Shown here in pieces: positions 10,345 to 21,695 of a stretch of 64,000 nt of DNA; the first letter of the stretch is position 1, and every line of letters begins with the position of its first letter. The stretch lies in assembly GCA_947646735.1 (NCBI GenBank), contig CANTFK010000663.1, forward strand, positions 179,675 through 243,674. Reading direction: 5' to 3'. This DNA comes from Peronospora farinosa (lineage: Eukaryota > Oomycota > Peronosporomycetes > Peronosporales > Peronosporaceae). A program made the translations under genes and the position numbers. The notes beneath the pieces are model-generated. The model did not search any database, was not told the origin of the DNA, and saw nothing but the letters and a program-made list of their open reading frames with translations.

Positions 10345-10439
10345 AAGCAGGGAGCCCTACTGGTTGGAATGGAGGTTCGGTTCCTTCGATGGCAGCCCAA
10401 CCTTTCAGTCCTCCTAAGCTGCGCGCACGGTTAAATGCC

Positions 10440-11905
10440 TCTGTCAACCACGATACCCCAAATTTGAATGTCATATATATATCTACCGTTCGAGCATTGG
10501 TGATTCACGTCTGATTATTGACTGTTTACATGTCGACGGTGTCCGGCGACCTCTGCGAGCACTCCTGGACTCAGGGCCGACGAACAATTTCTTTCGAATC
10601 TTGTTTATTGATGTTGCTACCCAGCATTCAGGTCCGCGAAGGACCTGGCCAAGTTGTCGTCAAATTGGCTGAAGGAAAAGCACACCGCGTATCGCGGCGT
10701 GAACTATCGTTGCCGTATACGTTTGACGATATTTACAGTAATGATGGTTTCTTGGTGATCGCGATGAATTATTCATCGATTAGATCCTGGGCATGCCATG
10801 GTTGGCACGTTATAAGCCCCAGATCGACTGGTTAGCCATATCAGTAAGACGTCGACGCAAGTATGACGCCAGTGAAGTGTTTACCCATCTCTTGGTGTCT
10901 CCAAGTGACTGGCCCAACGTTAGAGTCATAAATCGTGAATCCACGACGCATGCGGTGCACAAAGGGATCGATGGCCCTCTTTGTACTGCTTGGCTGTTTT
11001 TCAAGACACAAGTGACAGTTACCCCTCGCTCCACAGCGAGGAGAACGACGAGGACGACGCGATCGAACAGGGGTTCCCTGTCGCGTCAATAATGCGGTCG
11101 AACAGGGATTCCCATATGCACCCAAAGGCAGTGGTTGAACCGGGGTTTCATCTGTATCTCTTGTGGTAGAGCAGGGGCTCCCACAAGGGCAATGTGACGA
11201 CGAGCAAGAACTCGCCAACGAGTGTGGCGTGGACGGACAGGATTCTTCGAACCGAGGTTCCCATCATCACCCGTTCTGGTCGGACTGAGGTTCCCACATA
11301 GGCAAATTGTGGTTGCGCAGAGAGTCCTGTATAGGTTTACGGAAGCCGAGCAGGAGCTTCTGCATCAACTGTCGACGGTCGAGTATGGGCTACTCCCGTC
11401 AAGTGTTTTCGGCATTATGGATGATAACATCCAGTGTGTAGAGGAGGGTAAAGGTTTATCACCTGACTGCGGTTCGCCAGCTTCGAGCAGTGACTCGAAG
11501 CACGATCGAGACCACAGTATCGAAAGTTCAGCGCTGGAATGTGGTTACGCTAGTGTGTCTGTAAAGGGAGTCCACGTAGACGCCAATGTATCGAAGTCGC
11601 GAGTCCACCTCGCGAGCGTCTTCGATTACAAGCCTTCCAGGGCTCTTCTGAGAGTATTTCTACGTGACCTTAAGCGAGACACTGTGAAACAAGTGTGTCT
11701 GATTATCAACAAAGTGGTTACCGAGACGAACGACGACCATACGACGCGCCCTCGAAGCGCTGAACCAAATTCAGCGCGTGAAGAAAGATTTGCGTCGCAA
11801 TCATGGGAGGACTTACGCGAGTCTGGTAATCCTGTTCACGACATTGCTCGTGAGTATGCAGACGTGTTCCCGGACATGACTACGGCTGAACTTCTTGCTA
11901 GTTAG
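10440..11905 (+). pseudogene. B-type Gypsy protease and linker region (left copy), frameshifted
   Basis: Matches the protease-linker part of the nested B element: VREGPGQVVVKLAEG and SLPYTFDD, then RRRRKYDASEVFTHLLVSPS, followed by a repeat-rich spacer (11060-11200) with the recurring word for EQGFP. The stretch 11222-11905 is open for 227 codons and ends EERFASQSWEDLRESGNPV then DIAREYADVF, equal to the end of the B linker just before reverse transcriptase. The DSG protease motif is destroyed (HSWTQGRRT in its place). Several frameshifts; not functional. Confidence 0.65.
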
Positions 11906-12423
11906 TAGCCGCCAATAAAATTCCCCAATTATTAAGTTGATACGGTTCACGTGGAGCATTTTTTAGGAGTTTAAATGATCCTTTCGCAGGTTCACCTCTT
12001 GAAGAACCTCGCACCTCTTGAAGAACCTCGTGTGAGATCGTGGTTGTACTCGACTATTTTTGATTGCCATACCAAAAATTGAGGGCTTCTAAGGAATGCA
12101 GCCAGTTTCATATTACCTCGCAACTCTATGTATTTCTCGATGATAGGGTGCCACGATTCCGCAGGAAGTTTTCAAGTTTCTAATGTTCATTCTTCCTGGT
12201 AGAACCGCGGAACGGATTGAATCTCTTCAATGAATTTAATATTGAAACGTGCAAATATTTACCCTTTTCATTGCTGGTATCACCGATTAGCGCTTCTACC
12301 TCAGGGTTCACCCCAATTTCTTCCGATAAAAACGATTCAATTATCTCATAATTACCAGCACTTTTTTTCGCCATTGCCATTAATTAAAGCGTTGGTGCTG
12401 ATGATGGCGACTGCCGTAGCAAG
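11906..12423. other. B-copy interval with an unrecognised minus-strand frame
   Basis: Lies between B-type linker and the solo LTR. 11990-12030 carries a short direct repeat (CACCTCTTGAAGAACCTCG twice). On the minus strand 12380-12180 is open for 66 codons (MAMAKKSAGNYEIIESFL...), with some protein-like character but no family recognised. The expected B reverse-transcriptase start is not readable here. Confidence 0.3.
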
Positions 12424-13712
12424 TGTGGTGGAGTGGATTCTCAAACAAAGTAGGAGATCCACAAACACACATAGCGCCGGACTGCCGACTTACGGAGGGG
12501 GTACCCCGATACCGTGTCGTATTGGCCTTGGGTCTCACCTTGTGTACCCGTCGGCTTGGCTGGTCTTGCTCCTCGGTTGACGTAGAAGACTTAAACTTGG
12601 TCTTTGTATAAGACTTGGACTTGGTGGTCCCCGAGTGGATATACTTCACTTGGGACCGGGTTTCTTGGGCTCAATCGACTTAGTCGAGAGCGATGCACCT
12701 GGTACTATGTACCCCTTTGGTGGCTGACTGTTCTTGGTCCTTGGACTCCTTTGTGTTCTTCCCCGTAGGGAAACCGCTTCCTGTAGCGGGTCGTAGAGTG
12801 TTGACACCTCAGGCCAACTATCCTGAGGTTCAACTTGCGTTGCTTGAGCCGTCTAACACCTGCTGGACGTCGGGGGGCCAAAGGGTATCCCGCCCGGAAG
12901 AGGTGAAGCGACGGAGAAGCTTAGGAGGGGCGCTTAAAGCTGCCACGTGTAATGCAAATTCGAGTGTGTTTATTTATCTTATTCTCTGTATGCTTTTCTT
13001 GCCTAACCCTAACCCTTTGATCTGGAAAGTGCCACGTGCCGACTCTTGGAGGAAGGACTGGCTCCTTGGTACCCTGTACTTTCTGTAATCTTCGATATTC
13101 TGTGTACCGGTTCTGCACCCTCGGACATTGGGCCCCGGTACCCCTGGGCCTCGGTACCCTGGGCCCCGGCACCCTGGTACCCCTAGGCCCCTGGTACCCC
13201 TGGCACCCTGGTACCCTTGGGCCCCTGGGCCCCGGTACCCTGGTACCCTTAGGGTCCCTGGGCCCCAGTATCCTGGTACCCTTAGGCCCCTGGGCCCCGG
13301 CACCCTGGTCCCCACCCCTAGGCCCCTGGGCCCTAGTATCCTGGTACCCCTGGGCCCCTGTTACCTGGGGTCCGCATGTTGCCTGGAGTCCACATGCTAC
13401 CTGGGGTCCACCTGTCACCTGGGTCCACCTGTTGTCTGGGTCAACCTGTTGCCTGGGGTCCACCGGTCACCTGGGTCCACCTGTTGTCTGGGACCCACCT
13501 GTTACCTGGGGTCAACTTAAGCTGTCCTAGCAGCACTGGTCCTTTGGTCTGTAGTGTAGGGCATCCTAGTATCTTCTCCGAACTCGGGACCTTGGACCAG
13601 TTCGGGACCCTGGTCACTCCCTGTCACTCATTCAAGAGAGTGACCGAGATCTTTCCCGCCAGTTATTATAATAACTACGAAGGGCCCCCCATTTCTCTGG
13701 CACTTCTCCACA
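12424..13712 (-). mobile_element. Solo LTR of the A-type Gypsy family, with CAAG target duplication
   Basis: A 1289-bp LTR in reverse orientation to the A element at 26419. On the + strand it begins TGTGGTGGAGTGG and ends CTTCTCCACA. It is flanked on both sides by CAAG (12420-12423 and 13713-13716), a 4-bp target duplication. 12424-13135 matches 26630-27358 and 35300-36026 reversed. Only the first ~25 bases of its far end (TGTGGAGAAGTG) match the left LTR of A (TGTGGTGAAGTG); the rest of that half is different sequence. No internal region remains, so it formed by LTR-LTR recombination. It interrupts the B-like element between linker and reverse transcriptase. Confidence 0.8.
13129..13520. repeat. 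Expanded minisatellite inside the solo LTR
   Basis: About 390 bp of degenerate tandem repeats in two blocks. 13129-13365 is built of alternating GGTACCC and GGGCCCC words. 13366-13515 is built of 18-20 bp units such as CCTGGGGTCCACCTGTTG. The same place in the nested A element holds only one to four GGGCCCAGGGGTAC-like units (26610-26632 left, 35250-35300 right). It creates long spurious frames with a collagen-like G-X-Y pattern. Confidence 0.8.
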
Positions 13713-14860
13713 CAAGCATCACGGTGCAAGACGCTTCTGATAGAGCTTGTGCACTTGTGAGTGAAAAGTGAAATGAGCATTGGTCAACGAACAGGATTGA
13801 GTCATTCTTCTTTTTGGTGTTGGAGAAGTAGTAAAGAGCCAGTCACCTGCAGAATTGTCTATCGTTGAGGTAATATATAAAACACGCGGCTATACCAAGC
13901 GCAGGCAGCCAGTTGCGTGCGACTCACAACATCTAAGGGCATCACAGATCTATTATTGCCTCCAACTTCCTTTGGTTTAATTACCCAAAGGTTTTTCTAA
14001 GAATTCCACACGCCTAACAAAAATGGCAAGCGGGGCTATTTAACACGCAGAGGTCTCGTTTGTAAGCGGAATTAACCAAGAAATCACTTTGCCAACTAAG
14101 AACGGCCATGCACCACCACCCATGGAATCAAGAAAAAAGCTCTTAATCTGTCAATCCTTACTATGTCTGGATCTGGTAAGTTTTTCCGTGATGAGTCAAA
14201 TTAAGCCGCAGGCTCCACTCCTGATGGTTTCCTTCCGTTAAATCCTTTTTTAGCCTTGCGATCATACTTCCCCCGGAACCCAAAGACTTTGATTTCTCAT
14301 ACGGTGCTGACAAGGTCATTTTAAAGTAAACGACTGCCAATCCCGAGTGAGCATAGTTTATGGTTAAGACTACGATGGTATCTAATCATTTGGCGGACAG
14401 TGCATGCGTTTGATAAGTGAAATGATGCTACTATTTCTGCGCAAACGTTCATCCCTAGAACAAAAAATAATGCTGAATTTCATGTCAGGAAGTGTCATTT
14501 TTAGTGCCATCCATCTAACCGATGGCTTTCATCAGATTCTGATGTGACTGACTCACAGTGGTAAATACCCCGATTGACATATTATGGGAGTGGCTGATTA
14601 TGCTACAAGGATTGAAGAATGCACCGGCCACTTTCAATCGCATGTTGTCTCAAGTGTTGAGACCCCTTCATAACTTTGCTCTGAGGTATTTCGACGACAA
14701 CTTTGTCCACAGTCGCGCTGAGGGAAACCTCAGCGATGTCCAAGTTTACCTTCAACACTTCAAGCAGGTGTTTCAAGTCATGCGAGACAACACGTTTTAT
14801 GCGAATTTTGAGAAGTGTGTCTTTGTGCACCAAAGATTTCAGTACTGGGCTGTTATGTGA
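13713..14860 (+). pseudogene. B-type reverse transcriptase fragment (left copy)
   Basis: WRTVHAFDK and the sense of NDATISAQTF near 14390-14455 match WRIVHAFNKLNDTTIPAQT of the nested B. 14558-14860 is open for 100 codons and carries LWEWLIMLQGLKNAPATFNR and then YFDDNFVHSRAEG, with the catalytic YxDD box as FDDN. Stops interrupt the part before 14558, and 13720-14180 is too decayed to assign. The catalytic core lies partly in broken frames, so it is inactive. Confidence 0.7.
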
Positions 14861-15407
14861 GTAAATCGGGAGTTCGAGCTGATCCAGAGAATGTGTCGTA
14901 AATCTCTTCTTGGCCACATCCCCAAGAACCCTACGGAGTTGCGCCAGTGGCTCGCTTGGCTAATTATTTGCACAAGTTTTTTATATGAAGGATTATGCTG
15001 GTTCTATACAGCCTTTGTTCTTACTCTTGAAGAAAGAAGCCACGTGTTTGTGGCGTCCCGAGCATCAAACAGCCTTCGAAGCAGTGAAGAAGAGCCTGGC
15101 GACAGCGCCAGTGCTGGTCCTACCAGACGATTCCAAGCCGTTCCACGTGGTTTGCGACGCCAGTGATTTTGCAATCGGCTGTGCCCTCATGCAATTTGAT
15201 GATGAGGGCCGTGAACGAGTCGTGAGTTATCAGTCGCGACAGATGAAGCCAGCTGAGAAGAACTATCCGGTTCACGACAAGGAGTTATTAGCGATGCGCT
15301 ATGCACTCATCAAGTTTCGCGTGCATCTCCTTGGTGAAAGTACGTTTGCTTTGTACACCGATCATGCATCGCTGCGCACAGCGATGAAGAGCCCACACTT
15401 GTCCTAA
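14861..15407 (+). pseudogene. B-type connection / RNase H domain (left copy)
   Basis: 14985-15407 is open for 140 codons. It contains LWRPEHQTAFEAVKKSLA of the connection domain, then FHVVCDASDFAIGCALMQ (RNase H first Asp), KNYPVHDKELLAMRYAL (catalytic Glu) and FALYTDHASL (second Asp), the standard Gypsy RNase H triad. The frame closes at a stop in SPHLS, where the nested B and D copies continue with an SPTMARWL-like sequence. It follows the reverse transcriptase with a frameshift between. Confidence 0.75.
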
Positions 15408-17110
15408 CGGATAGCATGATGGCTCTCATTCTTCTCTGAGTACAACTTCGTCGTACATTACAAGCCAGGCAAGACTAATATTCTCGCTGATGCTCTGTCA
15501 AGACGTCCCGACTACGATCCTCGAACTGCCCTGAGTCGTCAGGCGAATGATGATGAGGATGATGATGACCGATGTGCGATGTGTGTATTGCTAACTTTGA
15601 CTCGGGTTACACCCGAGCTGTGTTTATTTGATGAGATCGTCGCAGCGTATAAGGGCGATTCAGATTATGCAGACATTATCGAGTATCTGCGTGCTTCCAG
15701 CGATGCTACACTGGGAGCCTTATTTCGAGCCAAGAGTGATCACATTCATCAATAATATTTGGACGGAAATTTGCTTCTGTACGTTATCGATCGATATGTT
15801 GCTACTCGCACGATATCGACAGCGACATGTATTTGCGTGCTCGGATCATTCACGAGTATCACGATGCCCCAGCTGGCGGCCACTTAGGCCGCGAAAAGAC
15901 TTTCACGACTGTGTCGTGTGACTTCTTCTGGCCCCACATGTATAAGTGGGTGCGCAACTGGATTCGAGATTGCGAACATACGAGCGTTTGATGCCATTTA
16001 CATCGTCGCAGGATCATATGTGATCGTTGGCGAGGGCATCTGATGCCTAGCGCTCGATTTTGATTAACCTCATCCTCGGGCTTGCGCCCGATAGTCAAGG
16101 TCGAGCGGGTATCCAAATTTTGGCTGACAGACTTAGCAATATAACACACCTGGTACCTGTTAACGCTAAGATCTCCGCGGTAAAGACCGAGGTGTGTATC
16201 ATTGACACTGTGTTTCGTCATCACGGGTTGCTAAAAAAGTATTGTATCGAATTGTGATCGCGATTCACATCCGCATTTTATTTGACGCTGTTTGAGCTTT
16301 GGGTCGAAGCTGTAGATGTCGACGGTGGTCTATCCGGAAACGGATGGGCAAACCGAGCGCGTAGACCGAGTACTCGAAGATTTCCTTCGAAGTTATGCTA
16401 CTTCATTCCCTCATTATAGATCACTTTTACCTCTTGATGAGTTCGCACTCCACAATACCGTACACACGTCTAAAGGGTTAACGCCATTTTTGTATACGGC
16501 TCGTCACCCACGTATTCCTACTCTCCTTGCCGTGAGTCGGTTCACGGCACCTCTTGGCTCCACTTTGGAGGGGTGTGAAGGTGATAAACAAGAATCAAGT
16601 GCAGCTCACGGTATTTTAAGCGCGAATGTAGTAACCCGATTCAAGGCGAAGACGGCTACTTTGACGCCACCAGACGTGGCGTCCCCGTTAGCTCGATGGA
16701 ATGCGCAGACATTGATTGACCCGTATTCGGATAAGCGTTCACCTACTACAAGCTACGCACCGATGAAGTCAGCGAGACAAATTGATGGCATGGCTGTTTC
16801 AGAGTTTATACTGTAACATCAAGCCATCAACCGTTTTGTACGCGACGCACTTCAGTCTGCAGGGGACAAGAAGAAAGAGAGCGCTTATAAACATGGCAGA
16901 AAGGACATGAACGAGTTCAAAGAAGAAGATCGTGTATTGCTGTCTACCGAAGGTCTAGGGGATACAGCGGTACTATCCTAGGCGCGAGCAAACTCGCGCC
17001 ACGCTTCATCGGTCCATCAAGGTTCTAAAGGCAACCGGCGACGCTTACACAGTCGATGTTCTCTCATCATTGCGACTCCACCCGACATTTTACGTCGGGC
17101 GGCTATAGGT
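15408..17110 (+). pseudogene. B-type integrase region (left copy), multiply broken
   Basis: YKPGKTNILADALSRRPDYD is readable at about 15460-15520 after RNase H. The zinc-binding part (15840-15990) and catalytic core pieces follow in changing frames: 16060-16257 matches the LILGLAPDSQGRAGIQILAD region, and 16316-16816 has TDGQTERVDRVLEDFLRSY with the catalytic Glu. 16830-17110 holds the GPF/Y-like end with LHPTFYVGRL. At least four frameshifts or stops make it inactive. All parts match the nested B integrase (23363-25173 minus). Confidence 0.65.
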
Positions 17111-17122
17111 AACATTGTCCGG

Positions 17123-17446
17123 CTACGCTTCACGGCTTGGCTCCGATGCCGGATCCAGGGGTCCGTTAGTCGATCGTCCTTCCCGTCGTGCTCGATGCGC
17201 CGATGACATTATGCGTGGTTTCGATTCCGTTTGTGTACGACCAAGGACCTGGCGGTCCAGAAATTTTACCCGTTCTAGCAGTTCTTGGTTCGACAGCCGG
17301 ATCTCACGCGAAGTCTTCTCCGCCTGTGCAGCGCGCTCAAGGGCAGCCTCAGCTTCCAGCTGAGCATCGGAATCCTTATTTACGTCCTGATCAACATCGT
17401 CCTGGGCAATTAGAACTCCAGCATTACCATCGCGAGGGCCCACCAA
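17123..17446 (-). other. Antisense frame with coiled-coil character over the linker
   Basis: 107 codons on the strand opposite to the B-like pol. The core (DAQLEAEAALERAAQAEKTS, then NQELLERVKFLDRQVLG) has strong heptad-like Leu/Ala/Glu character. The same place in the nested B has a much longer antisense frame of similar character (22295-23590). The overlapping sense frame codes the Pro/Gln linker, so antisense coding may be a composition effect. Confidence 0.3.
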
Positions 17447-17766
17447 CGCTTGTAGATGCGGAAGGCCAGGTACGCTGGATTGTAGATCGTTTTGTGGGTC
17501 GCGAGGACCCTTCCCGTGCAGTGATTCAGTCGGCTCATGGAAAGCGCGCTTTTACATCCGCGCGCAAGTATCGTAAACGATGGCTTTGGTTCTCACTCGA
17601 GCAGGATACATGTGAACCGCGTTCCTCGCTTCTTCGTGGCGTTACAGATGTTGATCGGTCATACGAGACCATAGGGTCTGGAAACTCCAATGCGAGAGCG
17701 AGCGTGAGTGTTGTCGTGCTGAACGAGAACGGTGAGGCGATCCACGCCGTCGTGACGATGACGTGA
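17188..17766 (+). pseudogene. B-type linker and chromodomain (left copy)
   Basis: One open frame of 192 codons at the 3' end of pol. A Pro/Gln-rich linker (PPVQRAQGQPQLPAEHR) leads into a chromodomain: LVDAEGQVRWIVDRFVGRED, then RKYRKRWLWFSLEQDTCEP and SSLLRGVTDVDRSYE. Chromodomains on Gypsy integrases steer insertion to marked chromatin. The nested B carries the same module on the minus strand (VDASGARRWIVDRIVDHED ... YRVRWSGYYPADDTWEP). The aromatic cage is partly changed here. Confidence 0.65.
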
Positions 17767-17770
17767 ACGA

Positions 17771-17920
17771 GAGCGTCGTGGAAAATATATATATGATGTA
17801 CGCTATAGGCAATACGTTCACTACGTTATGTAAAGGACTCGTTAAAACAGGAAGTGGACAGAAAGTTGTAAAGAGCAATCAAGTATCTACCATAGCAAGC
17901 GTTTTGTTTGAGAAAGTGTG
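17771..17920. other. Tail of the B-like element before the LTR-like repeat
   Basis: 150 bp with no open frame. The B-type 3' LTR sequence known from 21696-22015 is absent, so the left B copy appears truncated by, or recombined with, the repeat starting at 17921. Confidence 0.4.
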
Positions 17921-18598
17921 TGTAGAGGAGCTACGTGGCTAAATAAGGCAGAAGAAGACTTGTAGACCGAAAAACTTCTTTAGTTTCAAAAATCTATTAG
18001 AAAGTAAGGCTGAAATGCTCTTAGTTCTAAGGAGATAAATAATTAGATTCGAGCCGTTTAGTTCTAAGGCGCTAAGAAGACGACTTATGTTCAATGGGCC
18101 TTAAGAAATATATTTGGTCAATAAGCAGGAAGCATAAGTTCCGAGAACCAACGCACAGGTACAAGAACAAGCTAGAAATTTATGGCTATATGAACCAACG
18201 CACAAAGTACACAAGAGAAGTAAGCCAATACAGGGTAATTTATATAACTCAAAAAGAGAACTCATTTTATGTATGCATTAAATTTAGGAAAAAACCTACC
18301 CTAAGTATCCTACACTAGATTAATCACTATAATAGTAGCCATCATATTATTATAATACACAGGCTTCTTTATTGGATGATGTGTCATCCAAACCTCTGTG
18401 TATGATGTAGTTAGTACGGCGATATCGGTAATATACCTTAACCGATATGGTGCGGCATTACCGATACCGTATTTCAACGCCCACACTCAATAACTCCTTA
18501 AAAAAGTATAAGTTATACATTGTATATAATCACGCATGGTTTACAATCGTAACGTAACGTTTGATGTCTTCATTCAACCGTCGTGTAACCCCGTTACA
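17921..18598 (-). repeat. LTR-like repeat, copy 2 (family unassigned)
   Basis: 678 bp from TGTAGAGG to CCGTTACA. It shares ordered blocks with 7416-7971 (TTAGTTCTAAGG, TAGTACGGCGATATCGG, CAACGCCCACACT, CAACCGTCGTGT). The flanks GTGTG (17916-17920) and GTATG (18599-18603) could be a target duplication with one mismatch. Codons are absent; 18094-18318 is open for 74 codons but shows no family. Confidence 0.55.
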
Positions 18599-18631
18599 GT
18601 ATGCGTGCATGCATTTAAAGCTTTGTTGGTG

Positions 18632-18790
18632 TGTATAATGTACTTAGTACGGCGATATTGGTAATCAAGACCTAACCAATATGGTACGGTATTACCTATA
18701 CCTGCTTCAACGCCCACCCTCAATACCTCCCTAAAAAGAATATAAAGGGAGTACAATGTATATAATTACGTATGGTTTACAACCGTGAAG
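18632..18790 (-). repeat. Partial LTR-like repeat, copy 3
   Basis: GTACTTAGTACGGCGATATT through CAACGCCCACCCTCAATA to ATGGTTTACAACCGTGAA repeats the central part of copy 2 (18391-18555) in the same orientation. It is truncated on the right where the D-type integrase tail begins, so it is a fragment. Confidence 0.55.
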
Positions 18791-19415
18791 TGGGGGAAAG
18801 CTCCACACTTCGCTTGGTGAGAATGCCGAATAGAGTCAAAGCTGCCCTAGTGACCCTGCCAGTTTACCAGTTGGCACGACACCTATGTATGTCAATAAGG
18901 AGGCACAGCAAGCGATGCATGTGCTCCTTGACGATAACACCTTAGTGTTATCAACAGCGTCGACCCATGACCGACCTCTTGGAGGTGTCATAGACGAGCT
19001 GGATGCTAAAAGCGTGAGCGAAGCTCAGCGCTTCGTAGATGAGCGGTTAAACATCACACGTGAAGTCCGTGACGCGATGGCAAGCGCACAGGACAAGCAA
19101 AAAAAGTATGCGGGCCAACTTGATCGCAAAAACAATGAACACTTTAGAGTTGGGGACAAAGTGCTATTAAGTACTGCTACTCTACCTAAACATGCAATTT
19201 CTGTACTACCTAGTGGTACTACTAAGCTACTGCCCCGATTCATTGGGCCATTTACGATGGTCGAGGAGGTTGGAGACCTAAACTATAGGCTCACTCTCAT
19301 ACCTTATATGAAGACGCACCCCGTATTTACGTGGGCTGTCTGAAACGGGATGTGGATCCACAAGAGATCACATATCCGTATCTGTCTAACGAGACGGATG
19401 GCGACGATGAAGCCC
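18790..19415 (+). mobile_element. Inverted second copy of the D-type integrase C-terminal tail
   Basis: About 620 bp nearly identical to the reverse complement of 20560-21175. 18885-19343 is open for 152 codons, ending in a Gypsy integrase C-terminal domain: DKQKKYAGQLDRKNNEHF, RVGDKVLLSTATL, then LLPRFIGPFTMVEEVGD (GPF/Y-like module) and KTHPVF. This copy keeps frame where the 20.6 kb copy has single-base deletions. No LTR or upstream pol accompanies it, so it arose by an inverted duplication or from a truncated second D insertion. Confidence 0.75.
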
Positions 19416-20559
19416 AAAGGATGATCGTCGACGATCGAGGGCTTTGTAAAGGACTCGGTGAGTGTGGAGTACTCCGCGTCTGCGGCATATGTCCCCTCCA
19501 ATTGAGACGCTTAGCCTTGAGGAAGCTTCCATGCTTTTTATAGTGATATTCATGCTTTGCCGTCTTTTCTAACGAGCGCAGCGACTATGACTAAGCGCGC
19601 TGCCTATAAGTGTGCAGCAGCTACTCAACAGAATTCGCAAGTGCGCCGACGCGGGGGCGGCTATATGACTGGTAACATTTTGCCAATGAGACCGCCATCC
19701 GAATGATCAACCACGGATGGGAGTAGTGCATCCCTCCTAGAGCGTACCACTATCGACTCTTTACCGTCCTTACATCTTGGAAGCAACAGGAGAAATATTT
19801 GGCTGCATCCCCCCTATTCCAATCGTGTTGCGTTCGCAAGAAACAACGGACGAAGAAAATTTTCTGCGCCGTACTAAGCCGCATGCAAATGCAGCGAAAG
19901 AACGGTAGCAAGGTTTCAGCTTCGCCATGACGCGTGAGAAGCATATTTTGGGTAGTAAAGTATCCCTAATTTCTTCTCGCCACGATATCCCGGCTAGTCC
20001 ATCAGACCTACCGAAGCGGCTGTAGCTGGTGCTCCTGCTCATAAGCAGACACCAGCTCCGGCTAGTCGACGTGCAGTGCTTCAAAAGGCTTTTAAAAGTC
20101 GAAAAATTCTTCATGTATCCTCTACATTGGACTAGGATCTGAAGCTTTTGCTTCACATGGTGGTGGGCCAACAAGTTTCCAGCAAACAAGCATGTGTTCC
20201 ACTCACATCCACCAACACAGGTAGGACCCGATAGGAGCAGCAATTACGCCCAGCTAGTCGCGGCTACTCATCTTCCGTCGTAGGCGAAGCACGCTGCGCT
20301 GGAGAGGGAGGTGGATGTTCTCTCTAGCCAAGTCTCGTGACTGATTTTGGATTTGCGTGATGTGCGGACGAGAAATCGTCAGATGTATGACCGCCTGAAG
20401 CTTCGTTTGGACATTTTGGATCGGCTGGTGATGACAGACTTACGTCAAACGCGAAGCTCTCCTCGATCACCTAGTCGTCTATCGCCTTAATCGTATACGA
20501 AAAGTCTTTCGGCTTCACCGTCGCTAAATAGGCAACGACGTTCGACTCACAGCCGACGT
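19416..20559 (+). pseudogene. Spacer between the inverted D arms, with a decayed antisense-type frame
   Basis: No sense D coding is readable on the minus strand. On the + strand about 19780-20595 shows protein-like text broken by stops and frameshifts: LRSQETTDEENFLRRTKPHA, RRAVLQKAFKSRKILH, then HAALEREVDVLSSQVS and TRNRQMYDRLKLRLDILDRL (coiled-coil-like), and a Ser/Arg tail (SSPRSPSRLSP). It occupies the place just downstream of the D integrase, like the antisense frame in B. No known family was recognised. Confidence 0.35.
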
Positions 20560-21695
20560 CGCCATCCGTCTCGTTTAACAGATACGGATATGTGATCTCT
20601 TGTGGATCCACATCCCGTTTCAGACAGCCCACGTAAATACGGGGTGCGTCTTCATATAAGGTAGGAGAGTGAGCTTATAGTTTAGGTCTCCAACCTCCTC
20701 GACCATCGTAAATGGCCCAATGAATCGGGGCAGTAGCTTAGTAGTACCACTAGGTAGTACAGAAATTGCATGTTTAGGTAGAGTAGCAGTACTTAATAGC
20801 ACTTTGTCCCCAACTCTAAAGTGTTCATTGTCTTTGCGATCAAGTTGGTCCGCATACTTTTTTGCTTGTCCTGTGCGCTTGCCATCGCGTCACGGACTTC
20901 ACGTGTGATGTCTAATCGCTCATCTACGAAGCGCTGAGCTTCGCTCACGCTTTTAGCATCCACTCGTCTATGAAACCTCCAAGAGGTCGGTCATGGGTCG
21001 ACGCTGTTGATAACACTAAGGTGTTATCGTCAAAGAGCACATGCATCGCTTGCTGTGCCTCCTTATTGACATACATAGGTGTCGTGCCAACTGGTAAACT
21101 GGCAGGGTCACTAGGGCAGCTTTGACTCTATTCGGCATTCTCACCAAGCGAAGTGTGGGGCTTTTCCCCACTAATACTCGGGCTGCGCACAAACGAGACT
21201 GGCGTACAATTTGGGTGCAGTCCATTAATTCAAACGGTGTTCACCCGTACTGGCGCGTACACTGTTATTAATATCTAACTCAACGAATGGCAATTGCTTG
21301 CTTTACTCTTTAGGAGTCGCTACCGTGCGCAATACATCCTCCACGACTCGATTGGCTCTTTCCGTTTGGTCATCGGTCTGGGGATGCTCAAACACATGAC
21401 GCCAAAAACATGACGTAAAACGCGGATCTCGATCCGTTACTATGGACTCGGTACATCCCGCGTAGTCGGTAGACGTGATCTAGAAACAAGAGGGCAGCCA
21501 CTTTTCCTGAGCTCTTTGTGCTACATGGTGCCAAATACACCATCTTGCTCAGTATGTCTACAAAGACAACGATCCCCGTCCTGCCTTTATAGTCAGGCGG
21601 CAAGCCAAACATGAAGTCCAAACTGACCGACTTCCAACAATCCGTTGTAAACGGCAGTGGCTTCAAAGGCGCACTGCTCGAAGGTGCAGGCTTAA
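20560..21695 (-). pseudogene. D-type integrase, core and C-terminal end (left part of the split D element)
   Basis: Minus strand. 21666-21388 has TTDCWKSVSLDFMFGLPPDY with the first catalytic Asp (LDF), then GRTGIVVFVDILSKMVYLAP with the second-strand Asp (VFVD). 21225-20620 covers the C-terminal domain (MLLSTATLPKHAISVLPSG, RFIGPFTMVEEVGD) with single-base deletions relative to the inverted copy. The zinc-binding half of the integrase lies at 38963-39180, on the other side of the inserted B element. Confidence 0.75.

Noticed and set aside
12990..13020. CCCTAACCCTAACCC as a telomere trace
   Set aside because: Only two units, present inside the LTR and also (reversed) in the other A LTRs, so it is part of the LTR.
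12921..13530. Long frames on both strands with a collagen-like G-X-Y pattern
   Set aside because: They lie on the GGTACCC/GGGCCCC minisatellite of the solo LTR; period and composition explain the open frames, and no start context or domain supports a gene.
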